Made by a program: the position numbers and the translations under genes
Notes under the pieces: model-generated
Told to the model about the DNA's origin: nothing
Databases searched by the model: none
The model's input: the letters and a program-made list of their open reading frames with translations, nothing else
Assembly: GCF_009901565.1 (NCBI RefSeq)
Contig: NZ_WXEW01000002.1
Location: 1 to 64,000, forward strand
Origin: Herbidospora solisilvae
Lineage (GTDB): Bacteria; Actinomycetota; Actinomycetes; Streptosporangiales; Streptosporangiaceae
Direction of reading: 5' to 3'
DNA: 64,000 nt
Shown: piece by piece, positions 1 through 8,085 of the stretch
Layout: each line of letters opens with the position of its first letter
How positions within the stretch are numbered: position 1 is the first letter of the stretch

Positions 1-97
1 GGGTAAGGCCCCCGGTAGACGACCGGGTTGATAGGCCGGGAGTGGAAGCACAGTAATGTGTGGAGCTGACCGGTACTAATAGGCCGAGGACTTGACC
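1..97 (+). rRNA. rrl: 23S ribosomal RNA, 3' end (partial)
   Basis: The first ~97 bases match the conserved 3' end of 23S rRNA: GGTTGATAGGCCGGG, then GAGCTGACCGGTACTAATAG and a short tail that closes the terminal helix. The gene enters from the left edge, so only its end is seen. A 5S gene follows about 53 bases later, the usual 23S-5S order of an rRNA operon. Confidence 0.95.
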
Positions 98-150
98 ATA
101 AATGTTCGCGTCGACTATGCAACTCTCGAACCATAAGCAGGTTCGCTAGA

Positions 151-269
151 GTTACGGCGGTTATGGCGGAGGGGAAACACCCGGTTACATTCCGAACCCG
201 GAAGTTAAGCCCTCCAGCGCCGATGGTACTGCACCGGGGACGGTGTGGGAGAGTAGGACACCGCCGGAC
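151..269 (+). rRNA. rrf: 5S ribosomal RNA
   Basis: The length (about 119 nt) and conserved blocks fit actinobacterial 5S rRNA: GGGAAACACCCGGTTACATT, CCGAACCCGGAAGTTAAG, GCGCCGATGGTACTGCA and GGGAGAGTAGGACACCGCC. The GGCGGT near the 5' end pairs with ACCGCC near the 3' end to form the terminal helix. Exact ends are set by similarity to known 5S genes and may be off by 1-3 nt. Confidence 0.95.
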
Positions 270-283
270 AATTTTTATACCGG

Positions 284-309
284 AGGCCCCGATCATTTGA
301 TCGGGGCCT
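284..309 (+). terminator. rRNA operon terminator 1
   Basis: An 11-bp perfect stem, AGGCCCCGATC / GATCGGGGCCT, with loop ATTT lies 15 nt after the 5S gene. The trailing sequence is only weakly T-rich. Confidence 0.75.
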
Positions 310-330
310 TCGACGTTTCACGGGGCAGGG

Positions 331-354
331 GCCCGGCCATTCGGCCGGGCTTTC
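331..354 (+). terminator. rRNA operon terminator 2
   Basis: GCCCGGCC / GGCCGGGC with a 4-nt loop is followed on the plus strand by TTTCTGCGTTTTC. It stands in tandem with the first terminator. It may also serve the minus-strand gene that ends at 362, but the T-rich side favours plus-strand use. Confidence 0.6.
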
Positions 355-361
355 TGCGTTT

Positions 362-1492
362 TCAGAACAGGCGGTCCGTGGGGATGTCGAGGTTGTCCAG
401 CAGGTGGCCGGTGAAATAGACCGTCCCCAGGGCCAGGACCCTGCCTCCGAGGGCCTCGACGTAGCGTGCGTCGACGTCGTCGATCGTGGTGACGTCCCAG
501 TCGGGCGGCAGGGGCCGGGTGAAGTTCAGGTGGGTGTCGGGGAGCCGTACGAAGGTCACGGGGAGGTCCTTGAGGGCCTCGATGGCGCCGTCCAGGTCCT
601 TGTGGTCCGGAAGGCACAGCAGGACGCGGTCGACGCCTCCCCATTCGGTCAGGGCCCGGTCGATCGACATCCGCACGCCGGCGCCGGTGATGGGGGAGTC
701 GATGATCAGGCGTGTTCCGCCGATGTCGTGGTGGGAGAAGCGGGCCGGGAGGCGTACCGACACAGGGGTCGGCTGTGCGTCGGTCAGGTGGGCGGCGGCG
801 GATCGGCCCAGGAGGGCGTTTCTGGTCCAGGGCGTCGCCTCGGGGGTGATCTCGCGGAGGCGGTCTCCGGCGCGGGCCTTCAGCTGGGCCCGGACGTCGG
901 GGGACTGGGGGAGGGTCACGGCCCATTTCGTCTCCGGCGTGATGACGCCGGCCTTCTCCCGGGCGATCTCCGCCACGGTCTCCCCGAGGATGCCGATGTG
1001 CTCGGCGAAGATCTCGGTGACGGCCACCACCTCGGCGGGGAACAGGCTCACCTCGTCGGAGGCGCCGCCCATGCCCGCTTCGAGAACGAGGTAGTCGGCC
1101 TCGACGTCCTGGGCGTGCAGGACGCCGGCGAGGGTGAACAGGCCCGCCGGGGAGAGATAGCCGCCGGAGGGCGGCAGCGGGACGGAGGTCAGGCGGCTGC
1201 CCAACGCGGCCAGGTGGTCGGCGGAGATCGAGACGCCGTCGACGCGGATGCGGTCGCAGTTGCTGCGGAGTCCGGGGCTGGTCACCGTGACCACACGGGC
1301 GCCGGTCGAGGCCAGGTAGGCCGACGCGTACGTTGCCGTGGTGCCCTTGCCCTTGCTGCCGACGACGGTCAGCACCGGTACGGCGGCCACCGCGCCCACG
1401 GCCCCGGCCAGGCGCCGGGCACGGCCCAGGTCCCGGCGGGAGCCGGGGGCGCGGGTGGTCCATTCCTTGAAGAAGGCCTCGTCGGAGCTCAT
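362..1492 (-). CDS. FolC-like Mur ligase family protein (divergent paralogue of folC)
   Basis: A 376-residue ATP-binding protein of the Mur ligase superfamily. Visible are the P-loop VVGSKGKGTTATY (about residues 43-55), a central LEAGMGG block and AEHIGILG...REKAGVIT, which correspond to the DHTEYLG...EKAGIIKPG blocks of FolC. The C-terminal SHNP motif of true folylpolyglutamate synthases is replaced by a DSPITGAG-like stretch, and the protein is about 60 residues shorter than FolC. The substrate is therefore unlikely to be certain; folate is not implied. The gene diverges from folC with only 36 bp between start codons. ATG at 1492 is chosen because a TAAGCT box sits 7 nt upstream (leaderless). 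Confidence 0.8.
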   Translation of the reverse strand: MSSDEAFFKEWTTRAPGSRRDLGRARRLAGAVGAVAAVPVLTVVGSKGKGTTATYASAYLASTGARVVTVTSPGLRSNCDRIRVDGVSISADHLAALGSRLTSVPLPPSGGYLSPAGLFTLAGVLHAQDVEADYLVLEAGMGGASDEVSLFPAEVVAVTEIFAEHIGILGETVAEIAREKAGVITPETKWAVTLPQSPDVRAQLKARAGDRLREITPEATPWTRNALLGRSAAAHLTDAQPTPVSVRLPARFSHHDIGGTRLIIDSPITGAGVRMSIDRALTEWGGVDRVLLCLPDHKDLDGAIEALKDLPVTFVRLPDTHLNFTRPLPPDWDVTTIDDVDARYVEALGGRVLALGTVYFTGHLLDNLDIPTDRLF

Positions 1493-1499
1493 TCCCGAC

Positions 1500-1522
1500 A
1501 GCTTAGGGAACGGCCCTAAGCT
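1500..1522. promoter_or_regulatory. Palindromic divergent promoter of the two Mur ligase genes
   Basis: A perfect inverted repeat AGCTTAGGG-aacgg-CCCTAAGCT fills most of the 36-bp gap. On each strand its outward half contains TAAGCT. That box ends 6 nt before the GTG of folC (1529) and 7 nt before the ATG of the minus-strand gene (1492), the geometry of a -10 box for leaderless transcripts. One dyad thus appears to supply both -10 elements. Confidence 0.55.
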
Positions 1523-1528
1523 GAGCGG

Positions 1529-2839
1529 GTGACGATCCACGCTGTTGAGGCCGCGATTCGTGCCCGCGGTGTCGAATGGGACATCGATCCGACCCTCGAC
1601 CGGATGGCGGCACTCGTCGATCTGCTGGGGAACCCGCAGGCGGCGTACCCGATCATTCACATCGCCGGCACCAACGGGAAGTCGAGCACGGCGCGGATGG
1701 TGGAGGCGCTGCTCAGGGAGCGGAACCTGCGGGTGGGGCGCTACACCTCGCCCGAGTTCGCCAGCATGCGCGACCGGATCTCGATCGACGGCGAGCCGAT
1801 CTCCGAGGAGCGGTTCGTCGAGGTCTACGAGGAGCTGGAGCCCTACTTCGGCATCGTCGACGAGAAGTTCGGGCGGCTGAGCTTCTTCGAGGTGCTCACC
1901 GCGATGGCCTTCGCGGCCTTCGCCGACGCGCCCGTCGACGTCGCGGTGGTCGAGACGGGCATGGGCGGCACCTGGGACGCCACGAACGTCGCCGACGGCA
2001 CGGTCGCGGTGATCACGCCGGTCTCGCTGGATCACACCGAATACCTGGGGCCCGACGTCGAGACGATCGCGGGGGAGAAGGCCGGCATCATCAAGCCCGG
2101 GTCGACCGTGATCCTCGCCCAGCAGCAGCTTGCGGCGGCCGAGGTGATCGTGCGACGGGCCGCCGAGGTCGGGGCCACGGTCGCGCGGGAGGGCCTCGAG
2201 TTCGGGGTGCTCGGGCGCGAGCTCGCGATGGGCGGGCAGCTGCTGCACCTGCGCGGGCTGAACGCCACCTATGAAGAGGTGCTGCTGCCGCTCTACGGCG
2301 CCCACCAGGCCGGGAACGCCGCGACCGCGCTGGCGGCCGTCGAGGCGCTCTCCACGGCGGCCGAGCCGCTCGGCGAGGAGCTCGTCAGGCAGGCGTTCGG
2401 CCAGGTGACCAGCCCGGGGCGGCTGGAGGTCGTGCGGCGCGGGCCCACGGTGCTCGTCGACGCCTCGCACAACCCCGGGGGCATGGAGGCGACCATCGAC
2501 GCGATCGGGGAGTCGTTCGGGTTCACCCGGTTGATCGCGGTGCTGGCCGTCATGGCCGACAAGGACGTCGAGACGATGCTGGAACTCCTGGAGCCGATCG
2601 TCGAGGAGGTCGTGGTCACCCGGAACTCCTCGCCGCGTTCCATGGAGGTCGACGACCTGGCTGACCGCGCCAGGGGCGTGTTCGGGCCCGACCGCGTGCA
2701 CGCGTCGGCGCGGCTCGACGACGCCATCGACGTGGCCGTCGGGCTGGCCGACGAGGGTGACGAGTATGGTTCCGGTGTGCTCATCACCGGCTCGGTGGTA
2801 ACCGCCGGTGATGCCCGAATTCTGCTGAAGGCCGGATGA
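1529..2839 (+). CDS. folC: Dihydrofolate synthase / folylpolyglutamate synthase
   Basis: Adds glutamate to (dihydro)folates in the cytosol using ATP. The 436 residues have the FolC layout: P-loop HIAGTNGKSSTARM near residues 45-60, the omega-loop region ending in SFFEVLTAMAF, VVETGMGGTWDATNV, SLDHTEYLG with GEKAGIIKPGS, and the C-terminal VDASHNPGG. GTG at 1529 has no Shine-Dalgarno but lies 6 nt after TAAGCT, so the mRNA is probably leaderless. The stop overlaps the start of the DUF4233 gene (ATGA), the usual actinobacterial pairing. Confidence 0.93.
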   Translation: MTIHAVEAAIRARGVEWDIDPTLDRMAALVDLLGNPQAAYPIIHIAGTNGKSSTARMVEALLRERNLRVGRYTSPEFASMRDRISIDGEPISEERFVEVYEELEPYFGIVDEKFGRLSFFEVLTAMAFAAFADAPVDVAVVETGMGGTWDATNVADGTVAVITPVSLDHTEYLGPDVETIAGEKAGIIKPGSTVILAQQQLAAAEVIVRRAAEVGATVAREGLEFGVLGRELAMGGQLLHLRGLNATYEEVLLPLYGAHQAGNAATALAAVEALSTAAEPLGEELVRQAFGQVTSPGRLEVVRRGPTVLVDASHNPGGMEATIDAIGESFGFTRLIAVLAVMADKDVETMLELLEPIVEEVVVTRNSSPRSMEVDDLADRARGVFGPDRVHASARLDDAIDVAVGLADEGDEYGSGVLITGSVVTAGDARILLKAG

Positions 2840-3180
2840 TGAACTTCGATGTGACGCCGGGAATGCGGCGGCTGGGCGCCTCGGTGCTCGGCATGGAGGC
2901 GATCGTCGTCGCGCTGATGACCCCCGTCGCGATCGTGGTCGGCAAGGTCGATCCGCCGATCGCCGTCGGGGTGGGCTGCGGGCTCGCCGTCCTGTGCGTC
3001 GTCGCCGCCGGGCTGCTCAGGAAACCGGCCGGGTACGTCCTGGGCAGCGTCGTCCAGGTGCTCGCGATCGCCTCGGGATTCATGGTGACGACCATGTTCT
3101 TCCTCGGGGTGATCTTCACGGCGCTGTGGGTGACCGCGATTATCGTCGCTCGCCGTGTCGAAGGGGCGACGAAGCGCTAA
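2836..3180 (+). CDS. DUF4233 small membrane protein
   Basis: A 114-residue integral membrane protein with about four hydrophobic helices and a basic C-terminus (RRVEGATKR). Proteins of this type (DUF4233) commonly follow folC in actinobacteria; their function is unknown. The start overlaps the folC stop, so translation is probably coupled. A second ATG three bases on is an equal candidate start. Confidence 0.8.
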   Translation: MMNFDVTPGMRRLGASVLGMEAIVVALMTPVAIVVGKVDPPIAVGVGCGLAVLCVVAAGLLRKPAGYVLGSVVQVLAIASGFMVTTMFFLGVIFTALWVTAIIVARRVEGATKR

Positions 3181-3191
3181 AGTCGGTCGCC

Positions 3192-4724
3192 ATGGCCGTC
3201 CCCCCATTTCAGCCAGCCCTGCCCCAGCGGGTCCGGGCGCTCGCGGTAGACGTCGTGCGTCTGGCCCGGCGGCCGGTCGTCACCGACGCCGTCGTCGCGA
3301 TGCTGATCGCCGTGGCCCTGCCGCTGGCCATCGTGTCGATTCCCAACACGATCTCTCAGGTGGCGGCGCTGCTGCCGCCGGGCGTCTCCCAGATCGACAT
3401 GATGCGGGCCCATGGCCTGGCGCTGCCGGTGATGCTCCTGACGGTGCCGCTGGCGGCGGTCGCCGTTCGGCGGTTCAAGGCGGCGCCGGTCCTCGTCCTG
3501 GGGCTGGCGATGCTGGCCGCCGCCGACGCCGGTGGGGGCTACGCCGACGGGCCGGCCCTCGTGGGCGTGCTGCGGGTGGTGCACGGCGTCGGGGCCGGGC
3601 TGCTGATCCCGGCGACGCTGGTCGCGGCCGGGGAACGGCGGGCCCGGCGCGGGCTGCTCGCCCTGTGGGCCGGGATGCTGGCGGTCTCGCTGGTCACCGC
3701 CCAGGCGCTGGCGCTCTGGCCGATCGACAACGTGCGGTCGTGGGCCGTGACGCTCCAGCCGTTCCCGCTGCTGACGGGATTGGCGCTCAGCCTGGCCGCG
3801 GTCTATCTGGTGCTCTGGCGGCTGGCGTGGGAGACCACGGCGGCGGCGACCGACCGGCTGCTGATCTCCACGCCGCCGGGGTCGGCGGAACGTTCCCGGT
3901 TGCTGATGGCGGCGGTCCCCTCGGCCGGGATCGCGGTGCTCGCGGTCGGCACCACCTTCGACTGGCCCTCGGGCCTGGTCGTCGCGGTGGCCGGTCTGGC
4001 GCTCGTGGCGATGCTCGGGCTGGCGGTCTCGGCGTCCACGGCGGGGGCGCGCACTCTCGGGTTCACGTGTGTGGCCGTGGGTCTGGTCGTGCTGCCGACG
4101 GCGGCGCAGGTGACCTATGTCGAGATGCCGTGGCTCGGGGGGCCGGGGCTCGACGCGATGGGCTGGCCGCTCGTGGTGTCGGTGATCGGCACGCTCGGGG
4201 CGGTCTGGGTCGCCGGGCGGGCGCCCGAGGAGAAGAGCACCAAGCTCGTGGGGGCGGGGCTGGTCGTGCTGGTCGTGGGCCTGTGCGCGATCCGGGTGCT
4301 GGTGCCCGCGGCCGACGGGCTGCTGCTGGCGGTGCCGTTCACCCTGATGGCCGCCGGTGCGGCGGTGGCGCTGGTGAGCGCGCTGCGGCTGGCCGGGCCC
4401 GTGGCGGCCCTGTTCGGGCTCGCGCTGCTCTTTCCGGCCATGCTGGCCGGGTTCCTGCTCGGTACGGGCATTCAGGTGACCTGGTTGCGGTCGGCCGCCC
4501 CATCGGGGATGGCGACCTACCAGGGCATGGTCGACGGGTTCGTCGAGGCCCTTCACGTGTGGGCGCTGGTCGGCGGGTTCGGCGTGGTGCTCGTGCTCGG
4601 GCTGTCGGCGTTGTCGGCCCGCCGGGCCAACCGGGTGGCCGCCGCCGAGGAGCCCAAGGTGGTCGTTCCCGCGCCGACGCCGTCGCCCGAAGTGATTGCC
4701 GAGGGTGACGAATCCGACCGGTAA
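3192..4724 (+). CDS. MFS-like multi-spanning membrane protein
   Basis: A 510-residue protein with roughly 12-14 hydrophobic segments, starting after a short basic N-terminus (residues 1-30), with a charged Pro/Ala-rich cytoplasmic tail ([15 protein letters not shown]). The loop after the second helix ([12 protein letters not shown]) resembles the major facilitator A-motif region, so I call it MFS-like with unknown substrate. ATG 3192 begins 11 bp after the DUF4233 stop. The frame is open further upstream, but there it overlaps DUF4233 and reads as an antisense-like Arg-rich sequence. Confidence 0.7.
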   Translation: MAVPPFQPALPQRVRALAVDVVRLARRPVVTDAVVAMLIAVALPLAIVSIPNTISQVAALLPPGVSQIDMMRAHGLALPVMLLTVPLAAVAVRRFKAAPVLVLGLAMLAAADAGGGYADGPALVGVLRVVHGVGAGLLIPATLVAAGERRARRGLLALWAGMLAVSLVTAQALALWPIDNVRSWAVTLQPFPLLTGLALSLAAVYLVLWRLAWETTAAATDRLLISTPPGSAERSRLLMAAVPSAGIAVLAVGTTFDWPSGLVVAVAGLALVAMLGLAVSASTAGARTLGFTCVAVGLVVLPTAAQVTYVEMPWLGGPGLDAMGWPLVVSVIGTLGAVWVAGRAPEEKSTKLVGAGLVVLVVGLCAIRVLVPAADGLLLAVPFTLMAAGAAVALVSALRLAGPVAALFGLALLFPAMLAGFLLGTGIQVTWLRSAAPSGMATYQGMVDGFVEALHVWALVGGFGVVLVLGLSALSARRANRVAAAEEPKVVVPAPTPSPEVIAEGDESDR

Positions 4725-4768
4725 GCTTCCCTCGGATTCCCACGAAGCCTTCACAAAGGAGTGATCCC

Positions 4769-5179
4769 GTGTCCGAGCGCACGCTCGTCCTCATCAAGCC
4801 GGACGGTGTCCGCCGCGGCCTCATCGGCGACGTCATCGCCCGCATCGAGCGCAAGGGCCTGACCATCGCGGCCATGGAGCTGCGTCAGCTCGACGCCGAA
4901 ACCGCGAAGACCCACTACGCGGAGCACTCCGAGCGGCCGTTCTTCGGCGAGCTGGTCGACTTCATCACCTCCGCTCCGCTGGTCGCCCTGGTCGTCGAGG
5001 GCCCGCGCGCCATCGAGGCCTTCCGAGGCCTGGCCGGGCTCACCGACCCGGTGAAGTCGGCCCCCGGCACCATCCGCGGCGACCACGCCCTGGAGATCGG
5101 CGAGAACGTGGTCCACGGCTCCGACTCCCCCGAGTCCGCCGCGCGGGAGATCAAGATTTTCTTCCCCGACCGGTTCTGA
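4769..5179 (+). CDS. ndk: Nucleoside diphosphate kinase
   Basis: Transfers the gamma-phosphate between nucleoside tri- and diphosphates through a phosphohistidine. The 136-residue length is typical. Signatures include [13 protein letters not shown] at the N-terminus, RPFFGELV, and the active-site block [13 protein letters not shown] with its catalytic His near residue 115. GTG 4769 has a good ribosome site (AAAGGAG, 7-8 nt upstream). Position between folC and mreB is the standard actinobacterial order. Confidence 0.96.
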   Translation: MSERTLVLIKPDGVRRGLIGDVIARIERKGLTIAAMELRQLDAETAKTHYAEHSERPFFGELVDFITSAPLVALVVEGPRAIEAFRGLAGLTDPVKSAPGTIRGDHALEIGENVVHGSDSPESAAREIKIFFPDRF

Positions 5180-5190
5180 GGAACCCTCCT

Positions 5191-5227
5191 GAAAGCCCCG
5201 GCCACGCCGGGGCTTTCTTGCGTTTTC
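5191..5227 (+). terminator. Terminator after ndk
   Basis: The stem AAAGCCCCGG / CCGGGGCTTT with loop CCACG is followed by CTTGCGTTTTC, 12 nt after the ndk stop. Confidence 0.8.
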
Positions 5228-5343
5228 GCCGCCTGAAAGCCCGTGACCAGCGGATTTATGCAAATGGGGTGGGGTCGGTGTGCTCGGCGTTGGGTACGAC
5301 CCGTTACGATTCGAGTGCGATGCGTTACTCCCGCTAACCACCT

Positions 5344-5360
5344 GAAGGAAGGCCTCCTTC
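5344..5360 (+). promoter_or_regulatory. Hairpin over the mreB ribosome-binding site
   Basis: GAAGGA (5344-5349) and TCCTTC (5355-5360) form a perfect 6-bp stem around the 5-nt loop AGGCC, ending 3 nt before the mreB ATG. The GAAGGAAGG Shine-Dalgarno is inside the stem, so the start may be partly masked. Expression effect is inference. Confidence 0.35.
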
Positions 5361-5363
5361 CCT

Positions 5364-6395
5364 ATGGGCAGCCACTTTGCTTTCCTGGGCCGCGACATGG
5401 CGGTCGATCTCGGCACCGCCAACACCCTGGTCTACGTGCGGGGGCGCGGCATCGTGCTCAACGAGCCGTCCGTCGTGGCGATCAACACCTCGACCGGCCG
5501 CATTGTCGCGGTCGGCATCGAGGCGAAACGGATGATCGGCCGTACGCCAGGCAACATCGTCGCGGTGCGACCACTCAAAGACGGCGTCATCGCCGACTTC
5601 GACGTGACGGAGCGCATGCTCCGATACTTCATCCAGCGCGTGCACAAACGGCGGCACTTCGCCAAGCCACGCATCATCGTCGCGGTGCCGAGCGGCATCA
5701 CCGGCGTCGAGCAGCGCGCCGTCAAGGAGGCCGGCTACCAGGCCGGCGCCCGGCGCGTCTACATCGTCGAGGAACCCATGGCGGCGGCCATCGGGGCGGG
5801 CCTGCCCGTCCACGAGCCGACCGGCAACATGGTCGTCGACATCGGCGGCGGCACCACCGAGGTGGCGATCATCTCGATGGGCGGCATCGTCACCAGCCAG
5901 TCGATCAGGGTCGGCGGCGACGAGCTCGACCAGGCGATCATCACGTACGCCAAGAAGGAGCACTCGCTCATGCTGGGCGAGCGCACCGCCGAGGAAGTGA
6001 AGATCGCCATCGGTTCGGCGTGCGCGTCGGCCGAGGAGCCACAGGCCGAGATCCGCGGCCGTGACCTGGTCAGCGGCCTGCCGAAGACCGTGGTCGTGTC
6101 GGCGAGGGAGATCCGCGAGGCGATCGCCGAGCAGGTCAGCTCCATCGTCGACGCGGTGAAGTCGACCCTCGACAAGTGCCCGCCCGAACTGTCCGGCGAC
6201 CTCATGGACCGCGGCCTCGCCCTGACCGGCGGCGGCGGCCTGCTCAAGGGCATGGACGCCCTGCTGCGTGAGGAAACCGGCATGCCCGTCCACCTGGTAG
6301 ACAACGCGCTCGACTCGGTCGCGCTCGGCTCCGGCCGGTGCGTGGAGGACTTCGACGCCCTGCAGCAGGTGCTCGTGCCCGAGGCGAGGAACTGA
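5364..6395 (+). CDS. mreB: Rod shape-determining protein MreB
   Basis: Bacterial actin homologue that forms membrane-associated filaments and guides the elongation machinery. In sporulating actinomycetes it acts mainly on spore walls. The 343-residue length is normal. Phosphate 1 motif [12 protein letters not shown] is near the N-terminus, phosphate 2 is [13 protein letters not shown], and the adenosine motif is [10 protein letters not shown]. It is first in a tight mreB-mreC-mreD-mrdA-rodA run. ATG 5364 follows a strong AAGGAAGG site. Confidence 0.97.
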   Translation: MGSHFAFLGRDMAVDLGTANTLVYVRGRGIVLNEPSVVAINTSTGRIVAVGIEAKRMIGRTPGNIVAVRPLKDGVIADFDVTERMLRYFIQRVHKRRHFAKPRIIVAVPSGITGVEQRAVKEAGYQAGARRVYIVEEPMAAAIGAGLPVHEPTGNMVVDIGGGTTEVAIISMGGIVTSQSIRVGGDELDQAIITYAKKEHSLMLGERTAEEVKIAIGSACASAEEPQAEIRGRDLVSGLPKTVVVSAREIREAIAEQVSSIVDAVKSTLDKCPPELSGDLMDRGLALTGGGGLLKGMDALLREETGMPVHLVDNALDSVALGSGRCVEDFDALQQVLVPEARN

Positions 6396-6400
6396 GAACG

Positions 6401-7570
6401 ATGAAAGACAGCCGCCGCTCCCGTCTGTTCCTCGGCCTGCTGCTGGCCGTGGCCCTGGTCCTGATCACGGTGGACCACCGGAGCGAGAACACGCCCGTGT
6501 TCGGGCCTCTGCGCACGATCGTCACCTCGGCGTTCGGCACGGTCGAGCGTGGGGTCTCCACGATCACCGAGCCGATCGGCGGCTTCGTCGGCGCGCTCGC
6601 CGGCGCGCAGGGGTCGCGGGAGCAGATCACCAGCCTGAAGGCGCAGAACGCCGAGCTGGAGGGCGAACTGTCCTCCCAGCGGATCGACAAGCGCCGCTCG
6701 GCCGAACTGCAGGCCATGCTCGGGCTGTCCGGCCTGGGCGGTTACAAGGTCGTGCCGGCACAGGTCGTGGCGCGCCGCGCGTCGCCCGGCTTCGAAGACG
6801 CCGTGGAGATCGACGCCGGCACCGCCGACGGGATCAAGCCCGACATGACCGTGCTCAACGGTCAAGGGCTCGTCGGGCGGGTGGTCCGGGCGACCACGTC
6901 GACCGCGACCGTCGTGCTGCTGTGCGACCCGGCCTCCTCGACCGGGGCCCGGATCGAGAACAGCGGCGAGCTGGGGGTGATCAGCGGCCTGGGCGCCAAC
7001 GGCAACTCGGGGCGGCGGATCATGTTCCGGCTGCTCGACTCGACCCTGCCGATCACGGTCGGCACCCGGCTGGTGAGCTTCGGCTCGCAGCAGGGCGTGC
7101 CCTATGTGGCCGGGGTGCCGATCGGCGTGATCGAGAAGGTCGAGGCGACGCCGGGTGAGCTCACCCGCACCGCCTACGCGAGGCCGTTCGCCGACCTCAG
7201 CTCGGTCGACGTCGTCGGCGTGGTGGTCGAGGGGCCGAAGCGCGATCCGCGTGACGCGCTCCTGCCGCCGGCGCCCAAACCCGCGGCCAAGCCGAAGCCC
7301 AAACCGAAACCCGCGACCACGGCGCTGCCCGGCCAGCAGGCGCCGCCGCAGGTCGCGCGGCCCGGCGTTGTCACCCCGGAGACCGGCCCGGCGAACCAGG
7401 CCCCCGCTGACCCGGGGAACACGGCGCCGGAGAACACCCAGGATGGCGACGCCGCTCCTGAGAACACCGCTCCTGACAACACCGCTCCTGACGACACCGC
7501 TCCGGGTGACACGCGGACGCCCGGCGGGCGCGACGGCGAGACGTCCATATCGGACGACGAGGCGGCGTGA
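6401..7570 (+). CDS. mreC: Rod shape-determining protein MreC
   Basis: Bitopic membrane protein linking MreB to the elongation-specific transpeptidase. The 389 residues comprise a short basic N-terminus, one membrane segment (about residues 10-26), a coiled coil (SREQITSLKAQNAELEGEL), the two beta domains of MreC and a Pro/Lys-rich tail. The tail ends in imperfect repeats of the type PENTAPDNTAPDDTAPGDT (about residues 340-375), probably disordered. ATG 6401 lies 5 bp after the mreB stop. Confidence 0.93.
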   Translation: MKDSRRSRLFLGLLLAVALVLITVDHRSENTPVFGPLRTIVTSAFGTVERGVSTITEPIGGFVGALAGAQGSREQITSLKAQNAELEGELSSQRIDKRRSAELQAMLGLSGLGGYKVVPAQVVARRASPGFEDAVEIDAGTADGIKPDMTVLNGQGLVGRVVRATTSTATVVLLCDPASSTGARIENSGELGVISGLGANGNSGRRIMFRLLDSTLPITVGTRLVSFGSQQGVPYVAGVPIGVIEKVEATPGELTRTAYARPFADLSSVDVVGVVVEGPKRDPRDALLPPAPKPAAKPKPKPKPATTALPGQQAPPQVARPGVVTPETGPANQAPADPGNTAPENTQDGDAAPENTAPDNTAPDDTAPGDTRTPGGRDGETSISDDEAA

Positions 7571-7575
7571 TCTGA

Positions 7576-8085
7576 ATGCCCCGGATCCTGCTCACCACGC
7601 TGCTCGTGCTCACCGCCCTCGTGCTGCAGGTGACGGTGGTCAACCGGCTGCCGCTGTCGGCCATGCCCGACTTCGTGCTGCTCGTGGTGATCGCGCTGAG
7701 CGCGATCCGGGGGCCGGTCGCCGGGGCGACCATCGGGTTCTTCGCCGGCCTGGGCGCCGACCTGCTGCCGCCCGCCGACCACGCCCTGGGCCAGCACGCG
7801 CTGGTCCTGTGCCTGGTCGGCTTCACGGCGGGGCGGTGGGGCGAACGGTGGCCGCTGCTCACCGTCGCGGCGTGCGCGGTGGGGGCGCCGGCGTTCGCGC
7901 TGGCGGTGAGCGGTCTGCTGGGTGATCCGGGAATCGATATGCGGACGTTCGAGGCGGTGTGGCCCATGGCGGCGCTGGTCAACCTGCTGGCCGCGCCCGT
8001 CGTGGTGTGGGCGGTGCTGAAGGTGTGCGGGCCCCGGCCCGAGAAGGCGACGGCGGCGGCGGTGCCGGGGTGGAGGCGCTCATGA
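7576..8085 (+). CDS. mreD: Rod shape-determining protein MreD
   Basis: A 169-residue membrane protein with 5-6 hydrophobic helices; the TTLLVLTALVLQ start and PDFVLLVVIALSAIRGP block are typical of MreD. It partners MreC in the elongation complex. It begins 5 bp after mreC and its stop overlaps the mrdA start, so the genes are translationally coupled. Confidence 0.9.
   Translation: MPRILLTTLLVLTALVLQVTVVNRLPLSAMPDFVLLVVIALSAIRGPVAGATIGFFAGLGADLLPPADHALGQHALVLCLVGFTAGRWGERWPLLTVAACAVGAPAFALAVSGLLGDPGIDMRTFEAVWPMAALVNLLAAPVVVWAVLKVCGPRPEKATAAAVPGWRRS

Noticed and set aside
2994-3191. Upstream extension of the MFS-like gene
   Set aside because: It overlaps DUF4233 and is Arg-rich without hydrophobic character; ATG 3192 fits the family.
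318-3207. Long minus-strand and alternate-frame ORFs opposite folC and its neighbours
   Set aside because: Arg/Pro/Gly-rich translations and full overlap with genes carrying clear motifs show these are shadows of high-GC codon bias.
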